Origin: Euryarchaeota archaeon UBA258
GTDB taxonomy: Archaea; Thermoplasmatota; Poseidoniia; Poseidoniales; Poseidoniaceae
Direction of reading: 5' to 3'
DNA length: 27,422 bases
NCBI GenBank assembly: GCA_002502605.1
Contig: DAPR01000038.1
Coordinates: 9,652-37,073 of the forward strand
This document shows, one piece after another, positions 8,401-14,758 of the stretch. The notes beneath the pieces were generated by a model. It saw only the letters and a program-made list of their open reading frames with translations, was not told the origin of the DNA and did no database searches. The translations under genes and the position numbers were made by a program. How positions within the stretch are numbered: the first letter of the stretch is position 1; every line of letters begins with the position of its first letter.

Positions 8401-8576
8401 CCGTCATCGGCAAACGTCACACTGTAAGCATGGAGTACGCCTCCTTGTCCATCATCACTCCAAGCGGTTGTGATCGAAGGTGGAATGGGTTGGCCGTCTG
8501 CTTGAGCAGAAGCAATCACCGGGAGAAGCAACATCAAGCAAAGCGACAAGGCAAGGGTTCGTCGCTTGAGATTCAT
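5481..8576 (-). CDS. Large secreted, membrane-anchored surface protein
   Basis: 1031 residues. An N-terminal signal peptide (basic MNLKRR, then a leucine-rich core) has a likely cleavage after ASA at residue 24. The body is acidic, beta-rich and dense in N-x-S/T sequons, suggesting a glycosylated exported protein. The C terminus has a transmembrane helix near 990-1012, then a short basic-acidic tail (RNGPKRGDGEDMFGSQ). Two related Ig-like modules are visible in the last third; each ends in a DxGLxGDxxxGDxxYTA or DEGLNGDRIAGDGIFTA segment that looks like a Ca-binding loop. No enzymatic motif was found. The start is the ATG at 8576, with no Shine-Dalgarno; the dys gene ends 54 bp upstream. Surface location is well supported, but function is unknown (envelope, adhesion or substrate binding). 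Confidence 0.8.
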   Translation of the reverse strand: MNLKRRTLALSLCLMLLLPVIASAQADGQPIPPSITTAWSDDGQGGVLHAYSVTFADDGAYEISVDLNHLRNDTLLPYEVFTSWSVEEDTRIANIQFNTSLAWGDEIDLNIDVIGWNGDSLDEAVSASRSLTVGTWNQPMADHEVMTSTTWDLNQTYMDENGTQAFVLSFEGQGWQERVGLALNSWELGNGSLISSEVSNESETMLNLVLESIWKNETVLSGSLTSQVFDARGSGTLMIMTEDDGLTTVIMANVSNGHFNRTMIDGTVSERVNLEATGSLNISGDDEDGALTIEGEIGVLYLETWDENGERRLDHTQFEALATMLLEDDDTTIDIDLDGLTTIERWVDGVRVEHKEELVGSGTFGFGESDENSSIQVNGTILDFHTLIEDGITLTDDIHVDGVITGDAQGSFGIVRTIEETGNQANATGQVFLVNVIHEESWFNLTGINGGNFFQDEGIGASHNETWDYQVVNSDWANRTVRIVWEETGADASSGDEKPERSPIEQNATQPEAQEILGNITIVRETGLMPIPMVAHDIVHLSGQDGLELTVEAFATGLDPRDGFNLSVVHWSGAYGDSGGVANGSIVDEGPLMGLVSSVTRSLDLPFGEGNDTALFTESQVVQRILSPSIITAENNSAPVLVQLGFVEGLIVGEGGSTGTLVAHVTDAEFNIESVTVDLTPLGGSVTTLNDRGLDGDSTIGDDRYTAQHIVKGLQVGNVTLNLTAVDWFGTITTGQGVVEVVNQGPRLTSVDMLPDRGPRGTTVIINAQAYDGHGVETVQIDMRDQGGDLVELAEENGVWAGNFSIPQSIAPGEHELRFIMTDSLGRKTTATAWHALSANSTHVDLYGEHYIPDDVMNPVTMLVFNTPPSIVAPNTIALAKSDEATTALLEIEIYDADGVAVAQANLGVFTPLGTRTTWVAMNDEGLNGDRIAGDGIFTAEMSVRPSIPLGTHEVLVQASDSYGETTGFTSIAISLAEGDSPLMSTDGDFLSTGVLIGILALFGLVAAAIVIVSVRNGPKRGDGEDMFGSQ

Positions 8577-8577
8577 G

Positions 8578-8583
8578 AAAAAA
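8578..8583 (-). terminator. T6 tract after dys
   Basis: On the minus strand ATCCTTTTTTC lies about 45 nt after the dys stop and just before the start codon of the surface-protein gene. It is a candidate end for the polyamine operon transcript. It is weak, because the same bases must also be leader of the next gene. Confidence 0.3.
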
Positions 8584-8630
8584 GGATGAGTGCACTCCTT
8601 TTCAACACTTGTGGTGTTTCGTCCTTTCGT

Positions 8631-9587
8631 TCACAGGTCCAAGACATAATTGAACAGCAACGGCGCCACAATGCTTGCATCGCTTTCAATCACGAATTTT
8701 GGAGTTTTTTGGTCGATTTTACCCCAAGTGATTTTTTCATTCGGAGGCGCGCCGGAGTAGCCACCATAGGAGGGAGACGACTCACTGATTTGACAAAACC
8801 ACGACCAGAGTGGTGCGTTGCGTTCGAGGTCCTGATTCAGCATAGGAACGACACAAATTGGGAAATCACCGGCAATACCACCGCCAATTTGGAGGAAAGC
8901 CAGTTGGGTGGTTGATGCTTCGTACCACTTGGCCAGTTCAACCATGTAATCGATGCCGCCCTTGAGGCATTCTTGTTTGATCGCACCCTCAAGGCAACGT
9001 GCTGCGAAGATGTTCCCCATCGTCGAGTCTTCCCATCCAGGGACAAAAAGAGGGAGTTCAGTTTTAGCAGCCTCTAGGAGCCAAGATGCTTCGGGGTCTG
9101 CCTCGAATTCAGATTCCAGTGCTCCTGATCGAAGCATGCTGTAGAAGTACTGATGCGGGGCATGAGATTCTCCCGCTTCAGACGCTGTTTGCCAAGCCTT
9201 GAGCAGGTGGCCTTCAATTCGACGAAACGCTTGCTCCTCGGGAATGCATGTGTCGGTGACCCTGTTCAAGCCACGTTCCAGCAATGCTGCATCATCCGCA
9301 GCGGATAGGCTTCGCCAATCCTCGATTCGCTCATACGAGTCGTGAGCGACAAGATTGAACACATCTTCCTCAAGGTTGGCGCCGGTGCAAGAAATACCTG
9401 CCACGTGACCAGCTCGAATCATTGGGGCTAAACTGCGACCCAATTCTGCTGTGCTCATCGCTCCTGCAAGCGTGATGAAGACTCGACCGCCCTGTTGGAG
9501 GAAGGCTGTCAATGAACGCGCTGTGGAGGCCAACGCTCCCGCATTGAAGTGGCGATAATGCTCGTCCACAAAGGCTCTGATGGACAT
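8631..9587 (-). CDS. dys: Deoxyhypusine synthase
   Basis: 318 residues, normal family length. It transfers the aminobutyl group of spermidine to a lysine of initiation factor aIF5A, using NAD. Clear family features: the ISCTGANLEEDVFNL segment, the ExDSTMGN-like WEDSTMGNIF, LQIGGGIAGDFPICVVP, the SGAPPNEKITWGKI active-site stretch with K290 as the expected covalent lysine, and DASIVAPLLF at the C terminus. Its ATG abuts the TAA stop of the AdoMet decarboxylase with no spacer, and a GAGGT Shine-Dalgarno lies within the end of that gene, so translation is probably coupled. Context supports the call: the two upstream genes make polyamine precursors of its substrate. No aIF5A gene or deoxyhypusine hydroxylase is visible in the window. 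Confidence 0.93.
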   Translation of the reverse strand: MSIRAFVDEHYRHFNAGALASTARSLTAFLQQGGRVFITLAGAMSTAELGRSLAPMIRAGHVAGISCTGANLEEDVFNLVAHDSYERIEDWRSLSAADDAALLERGLNRVTDTCIPEEQAFRRIEGHLLKAWQTASEAGESHAPHQYFYSMLRSGALESEFEADPEASWLLEAAKTELPLFVPGWEDSTMGNIFAARCLEGAIKQECLKGGIDYMVELAKWYEASTTQLAFLQIGGGIAGDFPICVVPMLNQDLERNAPLWSWFCQISESSPSYGGYSGAPPNEKITWGKIDQKTPKFVIESDASIVAPLLFNYVLDL

Positions 9588-9977
9588 TTAGACCTCTCCG
9601 TGCAAGAAGCGATCTTGGACTCTGCGTTGCTTGAGGTTGAGGTGAGGCATGGATTGTTCAAGTTCTGTTTGAATAAAATCTGCAATCACGCTTGGGTCGC
9701 TTTCCCCGCAAGTAAAGCAATCAATCGCCAGCCAGCCTTTTTCCGAATAGCAATGGGCAGTGACGTGGCTTTCGTCCAACAACACGACGGCGGCAAAACC
9801 GATTGGGGAGACTGAACCATCGAACTGTGCGACATGGGCGTGAACGTTTCGAGCCTCGCTTCGTTCGACCGCTCGTTCCAGCAAATCAAGCATCCATGCG
9901 CCGTCTGCTTCAGACTGTGGTTCATAGCCCACGAAATCGAGGAAGACATGCTTGCCGTGTGCTTGACTCTCTGCCAT
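9588..9977 (-). CDS. speD: S-adenosylmethionine decarboxylase proenzyme
   Basis: 129 residues, the short prokaryotic class. The protein cleaves itself to make a pyruvoyl cofactor, then decarboxylates AdoMet to supply the aminopropyl donor for spermidine. Key residues fit the T. maritima enzyme with a constant offset: the E-S-H cleavage site with S70 as the pyruvoyl precursor, H75 and C90 (in FTCGE). The N terminus has GKHVFLDF in place of the commoner GxHLxxD form. A strong GGAGGG lies 5 nt before the ATG. It stands between agmatinase (46 bp upstream) and dys (0 bp downstream). The spermidine synthase needed between SpeD and Dys is not in the window. Confidence 0.92.
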   Translation of the reverse strand: MAESQAHGKHVFLDFVGYEPQSEADGAWMLDLLERAVERSEARNVHAHVAQFDGSVSPIGFAAVVLLDESHVTAHCYSEKGWLAIDCFTCGESDPSVIADFIQTELEQSMPHLNLKQRRVQDRFLHGEV

Positions 9978-9982
9978 TGAAT

Positions 9983-9988
9983 CCCTCC
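9983..9988 (-). promoter_or_regulatory. Shine-Dalgarno of speD
   Basis: GGAGGG on the minus strand, 5 nt before the ATG at 9977. It fixes this start and shows that internal operon genes here use canonical ribosome binding. Confidence 0.55.
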
Positions 9989-10023
9989 TTCATTTGTGAT
10001 GGCACCGTCGTTAAGTGTTCAAT

Positions 10024-11043
10024 TTATTGTTCGGTTTTGTTCATCATCGTGGAGAAATATGTGCATTGTGCTCCACTGCGCACAGGTCCTTGGGCGTCTG
10101 TCATGGCTTTCCAGCGTCCTTCTTTACGGGCTTTGAGATGGCTTGCTACAGTTTTTGTCGCCAACATGGCCGCTGTGAATTCTGTGAGTGGAGAATGATT
10201 GTTGGTTGCTATTTCGTTGACATCTGCACTGATGACGACCGCTTCTGGCGCGTCAAACACTGCTTCGATCGTTTGGATGGCTTGCCAGAATGACAATCCC
10301 CCCGGTACCGGCGTACCAGTAGCAGGGACTAGGCTCGCATCTAAGCCATCGATGTCAATGGTCAAATGGATCGGCCCGCTTAAGCCTGAAAGCAGGTCAA
10401 TCCACTGCTCCCAAGTCGCACCCCCTGTGGTCGGATGTTGTGTGTCTTTTGCGAAAAATGTCGTGATGCGTTCGTCAGTTCGAATCCACTCAGCTTCTTC
10501 CTTGGCGTACGCCCGAACACCCACTTGGAGCAACCGTCCTACGCCCATATCCAGCGACCGAGCAGCAGCGCAGGCATGTGAAAATGCCTCACCATCCAAT
10601 TCAGCACGAAGGTCAGCGTGCGCATCGATTTGGACAACGGTCAGGTTGCCGAGATCGCCGTCGAGAGCAGGGTGGTGGCGCATGGCCCACATGAACGGGG
10701 GCAGAATACCGTGTTCGCCGCCGAGGGCGAGGGGAAAGACATTCCCTGTGCACCATGGAGAGAGGTAACTTCCAAGTTCGTCGAGTTGCGAGGCAAGCGT
10801 CGGGCCGTTTCCTTCCCAGGCAGGGGCAGTGTGAATCGAATGGCTTGCTGGCAAATCCTCGTTGAGAGACGCGTCGAACACTTCGACCTGCGCACTTGCA
10901 GCAATGCATGCAGCGGGGCCATCTGCAGTTCCTTGACCGTATGAGGTCGTCAATTCGTAAGGGAGTGGCAGCACTACGAGGTCAACAGGGCCAGCAGATT
11001 CCGGCAAGCCGAGAAAATTCCCTTCGACGTAGGTTTCGCTCAC
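10024..11043 (-). CDS. speB: Agmatinase / ureohydrolase-family enzyme
   Basis: 339 residues of the arginase/agmatinase fold. All six Mn ligands are in place: H111 in GGEHG, D140-x-H142-x-D144 in QIDAHADLR, and D230-x-D232 in TIDIDGLDAS. Agmatinase hydrolyses agmatine to putrescine and urea. Position at the head of an operon with speD and dys favours agmatinase over arginase or formiminoglutamase, but specificity cannot be read from the sequence alone. The start is GTG at 11043 (Met-Ser-Glu); no Shine-Dalgarno precedes it. A TATA-like box lies about 50 bp upstream. The C-terminal 40 residues are more polar than in typical members. Confidence 0.88.
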   Translation of the reverse strand: MSETYVEGNFLGLPESAGPVDLVVLPLPYELTTSYGQGTADGPAACIAASAQVEVFDASLNEDLPASHSIHTAPAWEGNGPTLASQLDELGSYLSPWCTGNVFPLALGGEHGILPPFMWAMRHHPALDGDLGNLTVVQIDAHADLRAELDGEAFSHACAAARSLDMGVGRLLQVGVRAYAKEEAEWIRTDERITTFFAKDTQHPTTGGATWEQWIDLLSGLSGPIHLTIDIDGLDASLVPATGTPVPGGLSFWQAIQTIEAVFDAPEAVVISADVNEIATNNHSPLTEFTAAMLATKTVASHLKARKEGRWKAMTDAQGPVRSGAQCTYFSTMMNKTEQ

Positions 11044-11089
11044 ACCATGGGGTCACGCGCTGTCTTCTTGAGGCTGTTGTTGAGGCTCG

Positions 11090-11095
11090 TTTATA
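11090..11095 (-). promoter_or_regulatory. TATA-like box upstream of speB (readable on both strands)
   Basis: TATAAA on the minus strand (TTTATA on plus) lies 47 bp before the speB GTG. It would give a leader of roughly 20 nt for speB. On the plus strand the same box could drive transcription toward the hairpins at 11126-11214. Confidence 0.35.
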
Positions 11096-11125
11096 CCAAC
11101 TCGCCCTGTGTAACACCTGTCGAAG

Positions 11126-11145
11126 GGGGATTTATCCCCATTTTT
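11126..11145 (+). other. Hairpin followed by T5
   Basis: GGGGA-TTTA-TCCCC forms a 5-bp perfect stem with a 4-nt loop, followed by ATTTTT. It lies in the 273-bp gap between the divergent speB and the small conserved gene, where no annotated plus-strand transcript ends. Confidence 0.4.
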
Positions 11146-11190
11146 GAACACACGATTGAATTGGAAATCACCCACATAAGCGAAGAAAAT

Positions 11191-11214
11191 AACCCGCTCA
11201 GTCGGGTTTTCATC
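11191..11214 (+). terminator. Hairpin with T-rich tail (terminator-like)
   Basis: AACCCG-CTCAGT-CGGGTT is a perfect 6-bp stem followed by TT, CATCG and a second T-run. It looks like an intrinsic terminator on the plus strand, but no coding gene lies just upstream. It may end a short non-coding transcript starting after the TATA-like box at 11090. Confidence 0.4.
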
Positions 11215-11232
11215 GTTTTTGGCCGATGGGTC

Positions 11233-11238
11233 TATATG
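11233..11238 (+). promoter_or_regulatory. TATA-like box before the small conserved gene
   Basis: TATATG-type sequence (within GTCTATATGGG) about 80 bp upstream of the ATG at 11317. It would place transcription start near 11262 and leave a leader carrying the GGTGAT ribosome-binding site. Confidence 0.3.
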
Positions 11239-11316
11239 GGTCGGATGACAATACAATAGAGTGTCTACGGGAGAATGTGCGCGCCGCCGCACCGACTCCC
11301 TCGACGGGGTGATGAC

Positions 11317-11751
11317 ATGACAATGACACTTGCAGAACTAACAAAGGCAATTCAACAACACATCGATTTAGAGATGGATGCAGAAGTCGCACAGGGCATG
11401 GCAGAACACGCGCTGGGCTTCTTTGGCTTCTACAACAGAATCATCGACAACGCCCTCGAACCTACGGATCGAAACTTGTTTTACATGTTCCAAGACTACG
11501 ATTTGCTGACCACTGAGTCAGAAGAGACAACCCTGTGGGACGGTCGAGAGTGGCGCATCCACTATTGGAAGTTTAAGCCAGACCTGCGCGAGCGAGTCGA
11601 AGCCTACATGCAACGCAATCTTGAACCAGAAGACATCGATCCATACGCTGACATCTATGGTGGCAGCAATGCACTCAGCCCAGTTGGCACAATCTGGACC
11701 CGAGAATCTGAGAAGGTTGTCAATCCAAATGCCTTCACTTCTGATTGGTAA
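11317..11751 (+). CDS. Small conserved archaeal protein (DUF6015-like)
   Basis: 144 soluble residues without signal or membrane segment. The first 85 residues (LAELTKAI, FFGFYNRIIDNALEPTDRN, ETTLWDGREWRIHYW) resemble from memory a short archaeal family annotated DUF6015; that name needs a search. The C-terminal 60 residues are less conserved-looking and acidic. The start at 11317 is chosen over an in-frame ATG at 11275 because GGTGAT lies just upstream and the preceding 14 codons (Pro/Arg-rich) look non-coding. A 42-bp gap separates it from the M14 peptidase. Function is unknown; the family often sits alone, so the neighbour gives little help. Confidence 0.7.
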   Translation: MTMTLAELTKAIQQHIDLEMDAEVAQGMAEHALGFFGFYNRIIDNALEPTDRNLFYMFQDYDLLTTESEETTLWDGREWRIHYWKFKPDLRERVEAYMQRNLEPEDIDPYADIYGGSNALSPVGTIWTRESEKVVNPNAFTSDW

Positions 11752-11793
11752 TCGAATCAAAGCGTTTTTCATTCTCCGTTGTGAGGAAGCACC

Positions 11794-13206
11794 ATGCGAG
11801 TAGCCATCGGTCTTGTTCTTTCGATGCTTCTCGCATCGGTTCCAGCGTCGTATGCACAATCAACTGCGGCTGAAGAACCGATGTGGCCAGGAGAGCCCAT
11901 TGACAACCACATTCACTTGACATGGGCTACATTGACCATGGAAGTGAACGAATGGGCCGATGACCATCCCGACATTGTCGACCTCACCAGCATCGGTGAA
12001 TCCGAGTTGGGTAAGACCCTGTGGGTCGTCAGGCTTTCGGACTGGTCCATGGAAACAAAAGAAGACGGGACTGCCAAGGAAATCATCTACATCGATGGTG
12101 GGCATCACGGCAACGAATACCTCGGAACGGCTTTGGCGTGGTTATCAGCAAAATGGTACATCAACGGATGGGCTAACGGTGATGAAGAAGCCATCAATGT
12201 CCTGCAAAATTCAGAGGTCCACGTGTTCATCATGCTCAATCCTGACGGGAACGACATTGACACTCGTTGGAACATCAACCAAGTCGACTTGAATCGGAAT
12301 TACGACCATTACTGGAACACCTGTCCAACAACGCAGCCTGGAAGCGCTGCATTCAGCGAAGCAGAAACGGCGGCAAATTCAGTCTACATGAACACGGTTG
12401 TACCCGACGCAGATCTCTATGTGACCATGCACACAGGTGTGTGGATCATGCTCTATCCTTGGGGTAAGTGGGCTGAGCAGCCCCCTGACTGGGAACTGTT
12501 CCATGGCATCCGCGACGAGGTTCAATCCAATATTTCTGAGATCCCAATTCAGAACGCAAACCAAGGGTTGTACCCAAACTGCGGCACAAGCAGAGATTAT
12601 GGTTACGGAAAGATGGGATTCCCGACCTTCACATTCGAAACAGATGACGAGCAATTTGTGCCGGGGACATTCGAATCCTTGCATGACCGTCTTGAAGAGG
12701 AAATGGACGTGATGAGGTACCTCATCAACAACGTCTGGTACTGGCGTGCTCGTCTTGACGTACAATCGATTCAAATCGCCGATGACATGTTGACGACGGA
12801 AGTCCTCAATCACGGCATGGCATCAACGACCAACGCCAGTCTGGAATACATCAGCGATGCAGGCGAAGTCATGTGGGCCTCACCTCTGTTTGGGGTCAAT
12901 GCCACAAACGGAACGACGGTTTCCTTTGCAGTGGATCAAAAAGTGCTTTCAGGCGTTGGTGGATGGAACCTGAATTATCAAAAGCGAGTGATTGACGCTT
13001 CTGTTTGGGTCAACGAATCGGTCAATGTCTCTGCCACGTTCGAAGACGCCGATGATGGGCGCTTCTTGAGCGGCTTTGGCTTGTTTAATCCGGTCTCTGT
13101 GCTGGTTGCATTCATCGGCGTAGCAGCCTTTGCAAACGAACGGGAAGTTCGTCGTACAACCTCTGAGGACGAAGAGGATGCACGAACTGCTGCGCGCAAG
13201 TATTGA
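11794..13206 (+). CDS. Secreted, membrane-anchored M14 zinc carboxypeptidase
   Basis: 470 residues. A signal peptide occupies about residues 1-21 (hydrophobic core, then SYAQS). The catalytic domain has the M14 set: Zn ligands H105-G-N-E108 and H213 (TMHTG), R168 in the LNRNYD substrate-binding segment and the general base E282 in FTFETDDE. LNPDGND is also typical. A beta-rich domain follows (about 325-425) with several glycosylation sequons. A single C-terminal helix near 430-447 precedes a charged cytoplasmic tail. The enzyme should trim C-terminal residues from peptides outside the membrane. The start has GAGGA 7 nt upstream. It is followed 35 bp later by the cytosolic M17 aminopeptidase, suggesting a shared role in peptide use. 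Confidence 0.9.
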   Translation: MRVAIGLVLSMLLASVPASYAQSTAAEEPMWPGEPIDNHIHLTWATLTMEVNEWADDHPDIVDLTSIGESELGKTLWVVRLSDWSMETKEDGTAKEIIYIDGGHHGNEYLGTALAWLSAKWYINGWANGDEEAINVLQNSEVHVFIMLNPDGNDIDTRWNINQVDLNRNYDHYWNTCPTTQPGSAAFSEAETAANSVYMNTVVPDADLYVTMHTGVWIMLYPWGKWAEQPPDWELFHGIRDEVQSNISEIPIQNANQGLYPNCGTSRDYGYGKMGFPTFTFETDDEQFVPGTFESLHDRLEEEMDVMRYLINNVWYWRARLDVQSIQIADDMLTTEVLNHGMASTTNASLEYISDAGEVMWASPLFGVNATNGTTVSFAVDQKVLSGVGGWNLNYQKRVIDASVWVNESVNVSATFEDADDGRFLSGFGLFNPVSVLVAFIGVAAFANEREVRRTTSEDEEDARTAARKY

Positions 13207-13241
13207 AGTGCTTTGAGCGACACGCCGGGGTAGGTGAACCC

Positions 13242-14732
13242 ATGAAGGTCAGCGTTAGCCCAGGACACAACATCAACGGAACTCTAATCATGCCAATTTT
13301 TGAAGGAACAGAATCGGTTCCCGACTCCCATGCAGAAGGCATGCATACCGCTCTGAAAAGCCAAGTCAACATGGTGCTTGGCGAAGGCGATTTTAAGGGG
13401 AAGGCAAAATCAACAATGTCCCTCGTTGGTACAGAAGGCGGCAAAGCAATGCTTGTTGGTCTTGGAAAGAAAGAAGATGCAGATGTTCATGCCTATCGAA
13501 AGGCTGGCGCAGCTGTTATTGCCGGTCGAAAGAAGTCCCTTGGTACCGAACTCACTGTTCGGTTTTCGGGTGCACCTGTCGATTGCATGGGTTCCTTCGC
13601 AGAAGGCATGATGCTCCGCGATTATTCCTTTGACAACTACAAGGCTGAAGATGAAGACAAGGAAGACGAACTCGAAGTCCGAGTCACATGCGATGCAGGT
13701 CAAGAAAAGGAACTCTCATCCCTGATTCACACCCTTGCTGGCGTCACGTCAGGTGTGCATCTCTCCCGCGATCTTGGTAACATGCCTCCAAACGACATGT
13801 ACCCTGAAGCCTTTGCCGATCAGGCATGGGAATGGGCCAAGGAATTCGACAATGTCCAAGTCACCATCATCAATTACGATCAAGCACAAAAAGCAGGCAT
13901 GGGCGGTCTTGTTGCGGTCGGTATGGGCTCCTCAAGGAAACCATGCATGGTCATCTTCGAAATGAATGCCGACAAGAAGGGCCGTGGACCAATGTTGGTC
14001 GGCAAGGGCATCACCTTCGACACGGGCGGTATCTCACTCAAGCCAGGTGCAAACATGGACGAAATGAAGTACGACATGGGCGGTTCTGCAACCGTCTTTG
14101 GGACCATGCAAGCTTTGGCTGCAACCGGTTTCGAAGGGAAAGTCACCGCAATCACCTGCATGGCAGAAAACATGCCAGCAGCAAATGCACAACGCCCCGG
14201 CGATGTCATCACAACCCTTTCTGGAAAGACCATTGAAGTCTTGAACACCGATGCAGAAGGCCGCTTGGTTCTTTCAGACGGTCTTTGGAAGGCTGGCGAG
14301 TTCGACCCTGAATACATCATTGACTTCGCAACCCTCACGGGTGCATGTGTGGTTGCTCTCGGTCACGAAGCAACCGGTCTCTGGTCCAACGATGATGATT
14401 TCCGAACACGAATTCACGAGGCAGGAAACGCTGTTGGCGAACTAGCATGGCCCATGCCATTGCTTCCTGCGTTTGAGAAGGAAATGACCGACTCCAAGAT
14501 TGCAGACACTCGCAACCTCGGGGCAGGGCGATGGGGCGGTGCAAACACCGCAGCAGCCTTCCTCAAGCAATTCGTACCAAACCGAAATTACGAGAAAGAC
14601 GGTGAACAAATCCCGTGGGCTCACATGGACATCGCTGGAACCTACTGGGGTGCCAAGACAAACACCATGGTCAAAAACGGAGCAACTGGTGTCCATGTCC
14701 GAACCATGTATCACCTCATCACCAACGGATGA
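13242..14732 (+). CDS. pepA: Leucyl aminopeptidase, family M17
   Basis: 496 residues, normal for M17 cytosolic aminopeptidases, which work as hexamers with two metal ions and release N-terminal residues from peptides. Residues match E. coli PepA with a constant offset of 15: K255, D260 and D278 around GITFDTGGISLK and MKYDMGG, then D337, E339 and the catalytic R341 in the family signature NTDAEGRL. The N-terminal 150 residues form the less conserved regulatory domain. No signal peptide. The start is the ATG at 13242, with GGTGA 4 nt before it; the 13 codons upstream of it are out of character. The gene lies between the M14 peptidase and the GHMP kinase, all on the plus strand with short gaps. 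Confidence 0.95.
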   Translation: MKVSVSPGHNINGTLIMPIFEGTESVPDSHAEGMHTALKSQVNMVLGEGDFKGKAKSTMSLVGTEGGKAMLVGLGKKEDADVHAYRKAGAAVIAGRKKSLGTELTVRFSGAPVDCMGSFAEGMMLRDYSFDNYKAEDEDKEDELEVRVTCDAGQEKELSSLIHTLAGVTSGVHLSRDLGNMPPNDMYPEAFADQAWEWAKEFDNVQVTIINYDQAQKAGMGGLVAVGMGSSRKPCMVIFEMNADKKGRGPMLVGKGITFDTGGISLKPGANMDEMKYDMGGSATVFGTMQALAATGFEGKVTAITCMAENMPAANAQRPGDVITTLSGKTIEVLNTDAEGRLVLSDGLWKAGEFDPEYIIDFATLTGACVVALGHEATGLWSNDDDFRTRIHEAGNAVGELAWPMPLLPAFEKEMTDSKIADTRNLGAGRWGGANTAAAFLKQFVPNRNYEKDGEQIPWAHMDIAGTYWGAKTNTMVKNGATGVHVRTMYHLITNG

Positions 14733-14758
14733 ACTGAACCTTTCAACGATGAAACGTG

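Noticed and set aside
10613..10944. Several frames of about 100 codons opposite or beside speB
   Set aside because: All lie within the agmatinase gene, whose six metal ligands are intact.
13826..14236. 136-codon plus-strand frame within the aminopeptidase gene
   Set aside because: Shifted frame of an M17 enzyme with complete catalytic residues.
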